Positions 9,371-18,103 of a stretch of DNA of 64,000 nucleotides are shown here, one piece after another. The DNA lies in contig JALLAP010000022.1 in assembly GCA_036939355.1 (NCBI GenBank), positions 40,757-104,756 of the forward strand. The letters run 5' to 3'. Origin of the DNA: Thalassiosira profunda (lineage: Eukaryota > Bacillariophyta > Thalassiosirophyceae > Thalassiosirales > Thalassiosiraceae). The number at the start of each line of letters is the position of its first letter. The stretch's first letter is position 1. The notes under the pieces were generated by a model. The model saw nothing but the letters and a program-made list of their open reading frames with translations. It had not been told where the DNA came from and made no database searches. A program made the position numbers and the translations under genes.

Positions 9371-9832
9371 GTAGAAAGCAAAGCATTCGTAGAGCTCTCT
9401 CTCTCTTCTCTTCTCTCTTCTCTTCTCTCTTCTCTCTTGGGCACGCCCCCTTTTTGTTCGCTTCGCTCACATTTCTTTTCCCCCCTGGGCGGAATTTTTC
9501 TTCCCCCGGCCCGAGGGCGGCTGGGTGGGGCTGGGTTCTTGCTGTGGTTTGTGCGGGTTTGGTTGAGGCCTGTGCAGGTTTGGCCTGCGTCTTGTGTCAC
9601 ATCTCGACTACCTAGATACCTACTTACGGGGTAAAGTAAGTTGTTAATACTGTTCCTATGTACATACGTAGAAAATCTTCGCGAGGCTCACCGCCAAATA
9701 AAACCCAAAGATCCAGAAGTCGGCAGTTTTTTGTTCGTCGACGACGGAGACGACACGCTGCCAACCGTTCGGTGTGGCGCTGCCATAATCACCGCCGGCC
9801 CGCGCCGCACCCTCAGTTTATTCAATAGAGCC
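9371..9832. other. Intergenic region between transposase and DLST
   Basis: The region contains a pyrimidine microsatellite (CTCTT-type, about 9393-9438), the right 55-bp direct repeat (9515-9569) and an AT-richer segment with a 6-bp-arm hairpin (ACTTAC...GTAAGT, about 9622-9641). The 5' UTR and promoter of the downstream gene must lie here. No gene is supported. Confidence 0.5.
9515..9569 (+). repeat. 55-bp direct repeat, right copy
   Basis: Identical over 55 bases to 5399-5453 in the same orientation. It lies 145 bp after the stop of the transposase gene. Confidence 0.9.
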
Positions 9833-11473
9833 ATGCTCTCCGCAATACGCGCCGCCGGGCGGCGCCCCCTCGCGGCCCGCGCCCGGGCCGCCCCGCCCTC
9901 GCATTTATCGTCTGCCCAATGTTCGCGGCCGTTGCAACTGCAATCCCCCACCTCCTCGCGATGGAGCGGCGGCCCATCACCATCCCCGGCCGGCAATTGG
10001 CGCCAATATTCCGCCCGGCCTTCCCTCCTCATGCCCGTGAAGACCATCGACGTCCCCACCATGGGCGACTCCATCACCGAGGGGACCATCGTCGACATCC
10101 CCGTCGCCCCCGGCGATTACGTCCGGGAGGACGACGTCGTGCTGGTCTTGGAGACGGACAAAGTTTCGGTCGACGTAAGGGCGCCGGAGGGGGGCAAGGT
10201 GGTGGAAATTCTGGGGGAGGTCGACGACGTCGTCGAGGTGGGGAGCGGGTTGTATCGGCTGGACACGGACGCCGAGGCCCAGGCGGGAGGGGCGCCGGCT
10301 GCGGCGCCGGCGGCTGCTGCCCCAGAGCCCGCGGCGGCGGCTCCTGCGGCGGCTCCTGCGGCGGCTCCAGCCGCCACGCCTCCTCCGCCCCCGGCCGCGG
10401 CGGCTCCGGCTCCACCCAAGGCGGCTCCGGCGGCGGCACCTCCCCTCCCGGCCATGGAGAGCGTGACCACGTCGCTCGGCTTCCGTCCCGAGCGCCGCTC
10501 CAAAATGTCTCGCATGCGGTGAGTTCTACTGTTTGCCTCTTTTCCTTCCTGCAAGATGTTTCGTGTTGTTATTTGTGAGGGGCGAAACCAATCGATCGCG
10601 GGGGAGAAATGGTGCATTTGTGGCGCAACCAACCCAGTGAACCGATGGGGGCAATGCGAGTGGCCAACGAAGCAGTTTGCAGTATTGGGCCTTATCTCTG
10701 CGGGCGCGGGATGCACAGGAGAGCCAACCGCGAATCCTGCGTTGGGGAATGCCCACGCGTGTGCCCTGCATCTCACCATCCCATTCTTTCATCCAAACAG
10801 CCAACGCGTCGCCTCCCGCCTGAAGGAGAGCCAGAACACGGCCGCCTCGCTCACCACCTTCCAGGAGGTCGACATGGGCAACTTCATGGAAATGCGCGCC
10901 CGCCACAAGGACGAGTTCGCCAAAAAGCACGGCGTCAAGCTCGGCTTCATGAGCGTCTTCGTCAAGGCGTGCACGGCGGCCCTGCAGGAGGTCCCGGCCA
11001 TCAACGCCTACATCGACGACGAGGCGAAGGAGATCGTGTACCGCGATTACTGCGACGTGTCCGTGGCCGTCGCCTCGCCCGCCGGATTGGTGGTGCCGGT
11101 GCTCCGGAACACGGAGCACATGACCTTCGCGGACGTGGAGCGGACCATCGCCCTCTTCGGGCAGAAGGCGAAGGACAACACGCTGGCGTTGGACGACATG
11201 GCGGGCGGGACGTTCACCATTTCCAACGGGGGCGTGTTCGGCAGCCTGATGGGCACGCCGATCATCAACCAGCCGCAGAGCGCGATTCTGGGGATGCACG
11301 CGACGAAGATGCGGGCGGTGGTGGACGAGAAGGGGAACGTGGTGGCCCGGCCGATGATGTACTTGGCGTTGACGTACGATCACCGGCTCATCGACGGGAG
11401 GGAGGGGGTGACTTTCCTGAAGAGCGTGGCGGACAAGATCACCGACCCGGCGAGGCTTGTCTTTGACATTTAG
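9833..11473 (+). CDS. DLST: Dihydrolipoamide succinyltransferase (E2 of 2-oxoglutarate dehydrogenase)
   Basis: Two exons, 9833-10518 and 10801-11473, separated by a 282-nt intron (GTGAGT...AACAG). The junction restores MRQR of the E2 catalytic-domain start. The product is 452 residues. It transfers succinyl groups to CoA in the TCA cycle. Residues 1-60 are an Arg/Ala-rich leader that fits mitochondrial import. A lipoyl domain follows, with the lipoylated Lys at about 110 in ETDKVSV, then a long Ala/Pro linker (about 150-205) and the acyltransferase domain, with the active-site motif DHRLIDG (His about 423). There is no E3-binding domain between lipoyl and catalytic parts, as in animal DLST. 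The in-frame ATG at 9641 is unlikely because the residues it adds do not look like a leader. The intron is by far the longest I see in the window. Confidence 0.95.
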
Positions 11474-11918
11474 ATTGGCTGGCTGGAGGTGCGAGAGGCG
11501 AGAGGAGAAAGAAAATGAGAGGATGCTGGGGAAGTCTGAACAAAAGAGATCCTTGCCGACGAGGCATTTTTGACGAAAGGGGGGAGCAATGAGTTGAGAG
11601 AGTGGAGTTGGTGCACCCAGATAGGCACCGGATGTGAATAACATAGATGGTAGATGAATGTGACGACGAAGGGGCGAGTAGAACGACCGGAACGAGGTGT
11701 TGGGTCTTGATCTTCTGAGCTTCTGTTGGCTTCTTAGTGAAGCAGAGCTTGGGTCTTGGCTTCCTGCCTCTTCCTCCCTCAACTTTTTTTGGAGAAGGCC
11801 AGACGCACGGTTCCCCCGTCCACCGACCCGTTTCCTTCTCGGACACCCCGCGCCTCGCCCTCGCGCGCCTCCCACATCCACATTGCATGCACCTCCCGCT
11901 ACCACCTCGCCTCCTCCA
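11474..11918. other. Intergenic region DLST-QPRT
   Basis: These 445 bp hold the DLST 3' UTR and the promoter and leader of the downstream gene. A T-rich stretch (ACTTTTTTTGG, about 11780-11792) precedes the start. No coding sequence or clear motif is visible; the long minus-strand frames here look like shadows. Confidence 0.4.
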
Positions 11919-12869
11919 ATGGCCGATGACGATAGCCGCCCAGCGAAGCGGCCCCGCCCCTCGTCGGAAGAGCGGGCGCCCCACGCGTCCCTGCTGCCGC
12001 CGCCGCAGCTCAACGCGATGGTTTCCGCGTGGTTGCAAGACGACATCCCCTCTCACTTTGATGTGGGCGGGTACGTCGTCGGCTCGTCCATCCAGAAAGC
12101 GGAGCTGTGGATGAAGAGCTCGGGCGTGTTCGCGGGGGTGCCATTTTTCGAGGCCGTATTCAACGCGTGCGGGGGGTGCACCATCGACTGGGAACCGGTT
12201 GCAATTGAGGGGGATCGCTTTTACATGATTAACCCGGTCGGACCCTGTCGGAAGATGAAGCTTGCAACGGTGACGGGACCCGTGGCGCACCTCCTCCGCG
12301 GCGAGCGCACGGCACTGAACTCGATCTCGCGGTGCAGCGGGGTGGCCAGCCTCTCCCGCCGATGCGCGGACATCGCCAAAACCCACGGGTGGAAGGGAGA
12401 GGTCGCCGGCACCCGGAAGACCACCCCCGGCTTCCGACTCGTCGAGAAGTACGGATTGCTTGTCGGCGGCGCCTCCACGCACCGCCTCGACCTCAGCCAG
12501 ATGGTCATGCTCAAAGATAATCACGTGTGGAGCTGCGGCGGTTCCATCGAGGCCGCCGTCAAGAAGGCGCGAGGAGTAAGCGGCTTCAGCCAGAAGATCG
12601 AGGTGGAGTGCCAATCCCTCGAGGAGGCACTGACGGCGGCCGGGGCGGGGGCCGATGTGGTCATGCTGGACAATTTCGCGCCGGACGATCTGAAGCGGGA
12701 CGCCAAGTTGTTCAAGGAAAAGTATCCGCACGTGACGGTGGAGGCGAGCGGGGGCATCACGATCGAGACGATGGCGGAGTATTTCAGCGAGCATGTGGAC
12801 GTGATCAGCCAGGGAAAATTGACGCAGGGGTACGATTGCGTGGATTACAGTTTGAAGATCGTGCATTGA
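11919..12869 (+). CDS. QPRT: Quinolinate phosphoribosyltransferase (nicotinate-nucleotide pyrophosphorylase, carboxylating)
   Basis: Single exon, 316 residues, close to the usual 280-300 plus a short basic N-terminal extension (RPAKRPRP). The enzyme converts quinolinate and PRPP to nicotinate mononucleotide in de novo NAD synthesis. Diagnostic motifs in order: [44 protein letters not shown], the substrate-strand residues in IEVEC, VMLDNF, and the C-terminal phosphate-binding EASGGI with [10 protein letters not shown] chose the ATG at 11919 (CCAATGGCC) because the frame upstream, back to 11697, codes for low-complexity sequence that does not look like protein. No clear targeting peptide is seen, so a cytosolic location is likely. 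It follows DLST in the same direction. Confidence 0.94.
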   Translation: MADDDSRPAKRPRPSSEERAPHASLLPPPQLNAMVSAWLQDDIPSHFDVGGYVVGSSIQKAELWMKSSGVFAGVPFFEAVFNACGGCTIDWEPVAIEGDRFYMINPVGPCRKMKLATVTGPVAHLLRGERTALNSISRCSGVASLSRRCADIAKTHGWKGEVAGTRKTTPGFRLVEKYGLLVGGASTHRLDLSQMVMLKDNHVWSCGGSIEAAVKKARGVSGFSQKIEVECQSLEEALTAAGAGADVVMLDNFAPDDLKRDAKLFKEKYPHVTVEASGGITIETMAEYFSEHVDVISQGKLTQGYDCVDYSLKIVH

Positions 12870-13071
12870 TGCTGGGAGAAAATGGCCGACGCGTGGTTGA
12901 ACCACGACGCCAAGTGGAAAGATTCTTCTCTTCATTCTTACACAGAGGAGACCGCTCATAAAGATATCGCCTCGGTCAGATTCTGTATGCCTTAGATGCC
13001 TCGTATCCAGAACCTCCACTTCAAGCAGAAGCAACATCGTCTGTATAGCTGCTTGCTTCTATTGTGGCCAT

Positions 13072-14370
13072 TCACAGCCCATTCAAACCTCCGATGACTC
13101 TCTTGCGCTTGCGGCAGCAGTCCCTAGTAGCGCCCTTCGCACGCACTTGAAGAGGGTCGCATACACACACCGATAGGCTGAGTTTACGTACCCAGTGGCA
13201 TGCGATAGGCAGATCTTCCGTGATTTGGTGTGTTCTGTGAGAGCAAACCCAGTTGCCTTCCTTCTGTTTGATAGAAACATACCACAACTTGACCTTCTTG
13301 GGTTGGCCCTCAACGTATGCGTAACAATCGACCCGATGAATCTTCGCGCAAGGAATGCCATGCAGAAACGCCATCAGAGTAACCTCGCTGTTTGTATTCC
13401 CCATTCACTGAGTTGACGCCACAGTCCGATACCACGAGCTCTTCAATAGCCTCGCCGTCGTTAGTGACAAAGTCCTCTGCTTGCCTAGGCTCAACAATCA
13501 ACTTGGGTGATGGGAGCACCGGTCGTCCTCGAAAATGTTGCCTGTCCGTACCCACCGTAACACCCGTTGCTGACACTCTCCAATTGCTCTGCGCAGGCAG
13601 CGTACTCCTTCCATCGGTGCGAGCAGTATAAAAGCAAACTCCCGTAGATTGAACTAGAAACCATCTCTTCTCTCGAGCACCATAGGCACCATAGGTATCA
13701 CGGAAGATTGTGTACGTTCCTCCGTCATCGTCCGGCTTTGCGTACTTTGGGGCCTCGTTACGGTATCCAATGAGCGTGTAGCTCCCATTGATCGATGAAA
13801 CTCCGCAGCCCTCAACGGTAACTTCGAAAGGAATTTCTTCCTCACTGGACGCCACATCAAAGTTCGTCGCCTCATTTTTTACCCTGCAGCCGCTGGCTCT
13901 GGTGCAGTAGCGCCGGTACCATTGGGAGATTCGTCGCCAGAGTCGTCAAGAACGATAACATCATCGTCCGAGTCCGCATTGTTTTGGCTGCAATCCGACG
14001 ACGAAGAAGCAGCTACAATGTTGGCCGCACTTGCAGCGTCCGGTTGGTCTTCGTCCCTCGTCTTTTGCGTTTGTGGTGCACCCAGCGTAGACGGTGCACC
14101 TCCATCCTTATCATCCACGTCGATCACCTCCCATCGCTGCTCGACCTGGGCCAGATACGCCTCCGCCGTTTTCACCCCGTCGATGGCGGCCAACACCTGC
14201 GCCTTGGCAAACTCCACCGTGGACGATCCGGCGTTCGGCTCCTGCCTTGCAACCAGCTCCTTCTGGGCAACGCTCAGCTTTGCATCCGCCGATCTCTTCC
14301 ATTTTTGTGCGAGGGCGACGAGGCGCTTCGAGCCCTCGATCTCGCCCAGGCCGGCGATCTTGGACGACAT
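13072..14370 (-). CDS. Unknown protein with two tandem NG-Y repeats; apparent frameshift
   Basis: I read this as one gene. Exon 1, 14370-13883 (MSSKIAGLGEIEG...), ends in an acidic linker. A 38-nt intron (13882-13845, GTAAAA...TCCAG) joins it in frame to the next part. From 13844 the protein has repeat 1, beginning GCGVSSINGSY and continuing to a W/F-rich segment with KRWFLVQ. Repeat 2 begins CGVNSVNGEY, but its second half (CYAYVEG...KLWYVSI) is encoded in another frame. The shift lies between about 13340 and 13370, and the second frame runs to the stop at 13072. Either there is one extra base, or the two frames are separate. The two repeats align over their whole length only if the frames are joined. 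The N-terminal helical segment (about 15-80) may be a coiled coil. Function unknown. Confidence 0.55.
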
Positions 14371-14576
14371 GATGCCGGCGGGTGGAGGCGGATGTAGGAG
14401 TCCCTGCTCCTTCACAACACATGCCCAACTCCTTTTCGCCGCCTCTCTCGGTTGTACCTACTGGTTGTGTGGTTTGTGGTTGTGGCCCCGCGAAAAGTGC
14501 GCCATTTTTTGCACGGTGCTGCACCACACGGTGCACCTCGCACCCATCCCACTCATTCCTCAATCCATAGAAGACG

Positions 14577-14819
14577 ATGGCCCTCACGAAGACAAACACT
14601 GACGCCCTCTGCTGTCCCGTCGCCGCAGGCGGCCCCGTCAAGGCGTGGCTCGACAAGGCGAGGTACCGCTATCACCTCTGGACCGGCCTCTACATGCTGG
14701 AGCCGCACGAGCGGGTGGCGTTTCATTTGGTCGTTGGTCCAATCGCCGTGGCGTGCTGCCTGCATGCCGCCGTCTTCGTGCGGGGGTTTGCCAGTGGAGT
14801 TGCAGCCAATTGCAATTGA
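14577..14819 (+). CDS. Serine palmitoyltransferase small activating subunit (ssSPT-like)
   Basis: An 80-residue frame. The core YHLWTGLYMLEPHERVAFH (about residues 31-49) closely matches the conserved YxxVTxLYMLEPWER-x-F segment of the human SPTSSA/SPTSSB family. A single hydrophobic helix follows (VVGPIAVACCLHAAVFV). These small ER membrane subunits bind the serine palmitoyltransferase heterodimer and raise its activity in the first step of sphingolipid synthesis. The His for Trp in LEPHER is a visible difference from the animal proteins. The length is as expected for the family (about 70-80). The ATG at 14577 is the first in frame and leaves a short Cys/Lys N-terminus. It is divergent from the gene ending at 13072. 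Confidence 0.82.
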   Translation: MALTKTNTDALCCPVAAGGPVKAWLDKARYRYHLWTGLYMLEPHERVAFHLVVGPIAVACCLHAAVFVRGFASGVAANCN

Positions 14820-14934
14820 AGCGCAACTCGTGTTGATTTTCTTAGATCTCGTTGGGTGATGGATTTCGACCCCGCCGAGGTGCACCTCTCGAAAATGAAC
14901 GCCACAATCCACGCTTGCATATTATCTCGGCACG

Positions 14935-16245
14935 ATGGCATCGAATACGAAGGGAAGCCGCGACGCCGACGACGCCGCCAGGGATCTGACGGACAGCCTT
15001 CGGGCCGGGCTCGCCTCGGATATTCTGGATGCGGCCGCCAAAACGGTGGGCTTGGCCCAACTGGCGTCAAAGGAGTTGGGTCCGATGCTCGGCAAATCTT
15101 TGGTGGATGCGGCCACGGCCACGATGGAGCTGGCTCAGGCTCAGCTCTCGGCAATTCAACCCAAAGCGGGGGGTGCGGCGCGTGGCGCGCCTTCGTCTGA
15201 GGCGAAGAGGGATGTGTTTGAGCCGCGTGCTCCTAACCCCCGGCAGGCAGGAGGGCAGAAGGGCACGAATCCTCAGTCCAATGTCGGCAGCGTCAGTAAG
15301 AAAAGGCGCACCTTTGACGCAAATGGAGACAGTCCATCGAATCTGAGGAGGAGCAAGGTTGGCGCGAGGGAGGTGGCGAAGCCTTTGCCTTTCCTCTTTG
15401 GGAGCACCGCGACCTCTGCTACAGCTGCCTCCTCTGCCACTGCAACATCCTTCTCGTTTGGAAATGTGCGAGCCAATCTACCAAACGGCACGTTTGTGTT
15501 CGGGGCCAACGCCGCTGTCGCGGTTGCCTCCACTGCATCGTCCATAGAAACGCCCTCGTTTGCAGGCAAGAGGAAGAACATCGATGAGAGGAGCCCTGTT
15601 GATGGCACTAAGCGTGCACCTCCCGAAGCACTGAAAAGTCGACAGATTCTGAAGGCCGCGAGGAGGTTTGGCAAAAAGCCCAGTGACGTTTCTGTGCAGA
15701 GCGGGAAGAAGAAGCCTTCTGTCTTTGCTTCGGTACAGCTGTCGCCTACCCCGGAGGCAGCAGCCTCTGCGGAGGGGAAGGAGGAAAGGGCCAACGTGGC
15801 ATCCAAACCGGCATTTTCTTTTGCTCCGCCTTCCGCCACGACGCCCAACATCACTGGCAACGATGGCAAGCGTGACACGGCGGAACGAGGAGACTACGTC
15901 GAGGAAGAGGTGCTCTACGAGGTCCGAGCCGGTCGCCGCAAAAAAGCCGGTAATTTGTGGAAAAAGTACGATGCGGGCAATCTTCGTCTCTACCGCAACA
16001 AGCAAACGTCGAACTACGGCATGGTGATACGCGACGACCTCCAGCAAATTAAGTTTCATGTGGAAGTCGCGAAGGGAATGAGGTTCGACAAAGAGGTCAA
16101 GGAGACGGAAAAGGGCGGAACTGTCGCGTTTGTTAGGTTTGCGGCGGTCGCCGATGAAGAGAAGGGACCGGAGGTCTTCCTTCTGCAGGTGAACCCTAAG
16201 AATCTGGACGAGCTCCACGAAAAGCTGGAGCAAATGGCTTCTTGA
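14935..16245 (+). CDS. Nup50-like nucleoporin with FG motifs and RanBP1 domain
   Basis: Single exon, 436 residues. Residues 1-70 form Ala-rich helices. A disordered region with FG-type motifs (FLFG, FSFG, FVFG, and FAFAPP-like segments) spans about 90-320. The last 120 residues form a RanBP1-type pleckstrin-homology fold: EEEVLYEVRAGRRKK, LWKKYDAGNLRLYRN, NYGMVIRDD and FVRFAAV. This layout, with no zinc fingers, matches Nup50/Npap60 and RanBP1-domain nucleoporins that bind Ran-GTP and importin alpha at the nuclear basket. Several KKR/KRK clusters fit nuclear localisation. It lies downstream of the small SPT subunit in the same direction, 115 bp away. The closest named homologue is not certain. 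Confidence 0.82.
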   Translation: MASNTKGSRDADDAARDLTDSLRAGLASDILDAAAKTVGLAQLASKELGPMLGKSLVDAATATMELAQAQLSAIQPKAGGAARGAPSSEAKRDVFEPRAPNPRQAGGQKGTNPQSNVGSVSKKRRTFDANGDSPSNLRRSKVGAREVAKPLPFLFGSTATSATAASSATATSFSFGNVRANLPNGTFVFGANAAVAVASTASSIETPSFAGKRKNIDERSPVDGTKRAPPEALKSRQILKAARRFGKKPSDVSVQSGKKKPSVFASVQLSPTPEAAASAEGKEERANVASKPAFSFAPPSATTPNITGNDGKRDTAERGDYVEEEVLYEVRAGRRKKAGNLWKKYDAGNLRLYRNKQTSNYGMVIRDDLQQIKFHVEVAKGMRFDKEVKETEKGGTVAFVRFAAVADEEKGPEVFLLQVNPKNLDELHEKLEQMAS

Positions 16246-16584
16246 GCCCGCGGAGGTTTGTGGAGACAATAACTAGTAAATGAGTTGTTGGTATGAGCCG
16301 TCGACTGGTGATGCTGATGTCTTTGCCCGATTAATGCAATGCCTCACCCTCCGTCCGCGTTTTCTCCTCCTGCATCCGCATCCTCCTCCGCCGCCACCCC
16401 CCGCACCGCCTCGCATATGCACCGACTCGTGAATGCATTGACGAAGCTCCGCGGTTCCCGTTCGCACACCACCGCGCCCCCGTCCAGGCCCGCGCAGTCC
16501 CCGTCCTCGCTGACGATCGCCGCTGCATGTGAGGTAAGGATTGAGTGAGATATTGCAACATCTCAACTCAGGGAGGACTTATCG
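16246..16584. other. Convergent intergenic region
   Basis: The 339 bp lie between the 3' ends of the Nup50-like gene (+) and the tail-anchored gene (-). Small open frames exist on both strands (for example 16339-16548) but have low-complexity Ser/Pro/Ala composition. I do not call them genes. Confidence 0.4.
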
Positions 16585-17412
16585 TTACACATTGCAACAG
16601 TTGCAAACAACTCGTTCTCGCAACGCACCGATGACAATGAACAACAACGCGGTAGGAACCAGGCACAAGATCAAAAAGTGGATAAAGTTGGCGCGCTGCA
16701 CTCGTTCCACTTCGCGGTGTATGGCCTCGCGGCGAAGTGCTGTGGATTCCTCGTTGGGCTCCCACGGCATCGCCGGGAGGGCGAAGGTCGGGGCGCCGGG
16801 CAGAGCGCCGGGGCGATCTGGGTGGGGTATTTGGACGATCAGCTCTTGCTCCTCGTCCGCCTCGTCCAGTTCTGACGTTGGAGCTAATGATAATGAGGTC
16901 GCATTGATAGCGCCGTTTGTATTTGCAAACGGGCCGCTGCTGTTGGAGGAGCCGGCGTCCTGGCTTTGGGGTGCACCGACGCCATCTCTTCCCGATTGGG
17001 GGGGTGCACCGACCAGCGCGCTTCCCGAGGAGGATTCGCCGGCGTCTCCGTCGCCACCGCCGCTAGCGGCCGGCGCAGCCGGAGCGTCGCCCTCGTCGGC
17101 GTCCCGATTGCGGTGCCTACGGAAGAGCGTCTGAGACGACACCATTGCTGTTCCGCGGCCGCGTCCGCTCAAAGCGTCGTCGTCATCTTTGTTCTCTTCA
17201 ACGTCCCCCGATTTCCCGCTCTCGCGCGCGCAACGCCACTGCAAAAGCAAGCGCTTCACCATGGCGAAAATCCCACTAGGCCGTCTGACCTTCGTCCGAC
17301 CGCCGCCGCGGCTCGGCGGATGTTCGGAGACTCCACCCGGCCACACCACCACGTTGCCATTCCACACGCTCGGCACGACGGACCGGGGCGCGGGCGGGAG
17401 CGAGGCTACCAC
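16585..17412 (-). CDS. Predicted tail-anchored membrane protein, unknown function
   Basis: A 275-residue frame from 17412; an alternative start at 17262 (GCCATGGTGAAG) gives 225 residues and has the better context. Most of the protein is disordered and rich in Gly, Ser, Asp and Ala. Near the end an amphipathic charged helix (REAIHREVERVQRAN) leads into one hydrophobic segment of about 20 residues (HFLILCLVPTALLFIVIGAL) and a short basic/cysteine tail (RERVVCNCCNV). This is the arrangement of a tail-anchored protein inserted after translation. The cysteines in the tail could be lipidated; that is inference. No family recognised. Confidence 0.6.
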   Translation of the reverse strand: MVASLPPAPRSVVPSVWNGNVVVWPGGVSEHPPSRGGGRTKVRRPSGIFAMVKRLLLQWRCARESGKSGDVEENKDDDDALSGRGRGTAMVSSQTLFRRHRNRDADEGDAPAAPAASGGGDGDAGESSSGSALVGAPPQSGRDGVGAPQSQDAGSSNSSGPFANTNGAINATSLSLAPTSELDEADEEQELIVQIPHPDRPGALPGAPTFALPAMPWEPNEESTALRREAIHREVERVQRANFIHFLILCLVPTALLFIVIGALRERVVCNCCNV

Positions 17413-18103
17413 TCTTCGACGCGGATACCCCCTCAGTGCATCTCATAGGCGGCGGAAGCGAGACCCTGGCGGACCGTGCCGTAGGGCTGGGCGTGGCGGG
17501 TGAGTGTCGTGCACCGTCGGGCTGTCTTGTCGGCGGCGGCCGCGGTGGGCGTGATGGGGCCCGGGCGGCCACGGGAGAGGCCTTCCGTGCGGCCATTTCT
17601 TCGCCGGGTGGCACGTCTTTGGCGAGAGATGCACAGAGGGATACTCTGGATTGCAATGATGGGATGATATGTCTGGTTCAGCACGAGGACGTGTCGCCTT
17701 CGGTTGCCGTGAGCTTTGGGAGGGTGCATGTGGGGCTCTTGGTCCATCCTTATGGTCTTGTCTTGCGGGTGAACTGGCTTGCAGTGGCTTTGATTTATGC
17801 AACACAAGGGTTGTGTGCACATCCGAGAGTGATGGAGCGTTGCATGTCAAGTGACCCTCTCTGCGCACAAGAACTATGTTCTGAGGTGCCTTGTTATGGA
17901 TGGCTAGCATCTTGATGTACTCGGTGTTGCGCAGAGTGGTTCTAAAGGAGTGTGCACATCTTGTGTGCATCTTGTCGACTTGACTCGCTAACCAAGTTGC
18001 AATTCTCCTATCCTGTCCAGTTGTCGAGGCAGACTCGGACCACCCACAAAAGAAGAGCCAGGGAGCAGAACTCCCCTGAGGTGCTCTCTGACTGCAAGCA
18101 ACC
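17413..18103. promoter_or_regulatory. Divergent promoter region upstream of CHD gene
   Basis: At 691 bp this is one of the longest gaps in the window. It must supply promoters for the minus-strand tail-anchored gene and the plus-strand CHD gene. TGTGCA-type repeats (GTGTGCAC, TGTGCATC) recur around 17810-17975. Overlapping open frames on both strands have no recognisable protein features. Confidence 0.4.

Larger units (their letters stand above)
5399..9569 (+). mobile_element. Putative DDE transposon bounded by 55-bp direct repeats
   Basis: The interval contains one complete transposase-like gene and is enclosed by an exact 55-bp direct repeat. I could not define terminal inverted repeats with confidence. 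The best inverted match nearby is TGACACAAGA at about 5252 against its complement at about 9590, only 10 bp and partly outside the repeats. The true ends may therefore differ from the coordinates given. A 55-bp direct repeat is too long for an ordinary target-site duplication. It could be part of the element, a remnant of two element copies, or a coincidental local repeat. Confidence 0.4.

Noticed and set aside
9393..9438. CTCTT-rich repeats as a possible CRISPR or regulatory array
   Set aside because: The repeats are simple pyrimidine microsatellite with no spacers; the genome is eukaryotic.
11439..13037. 532-residue minus-strand open frame
   Set aside because: Antisense to QPRT, whose plus-strand reading has full family motifs. 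The same applies to the 506-residue minus-strand frame at 10526-12046, antisense to DLST exon 2.
16339..16548. 69-residue plus-strand frame (MPHPPSAFSPPASASS...)
   Set aside because: Low-complexity Ser/Ala/Pro composition with no motif. A possible donor site GTAAGG follows, so it could be a first exon, but no matching second exon was found.
17436..18103. Overlapping open frames on both strands upstream of the CHD gene
   Set aside because: None has protein-like composition, conserved motifs or plausible splice partners; treated as promoter and UTR.
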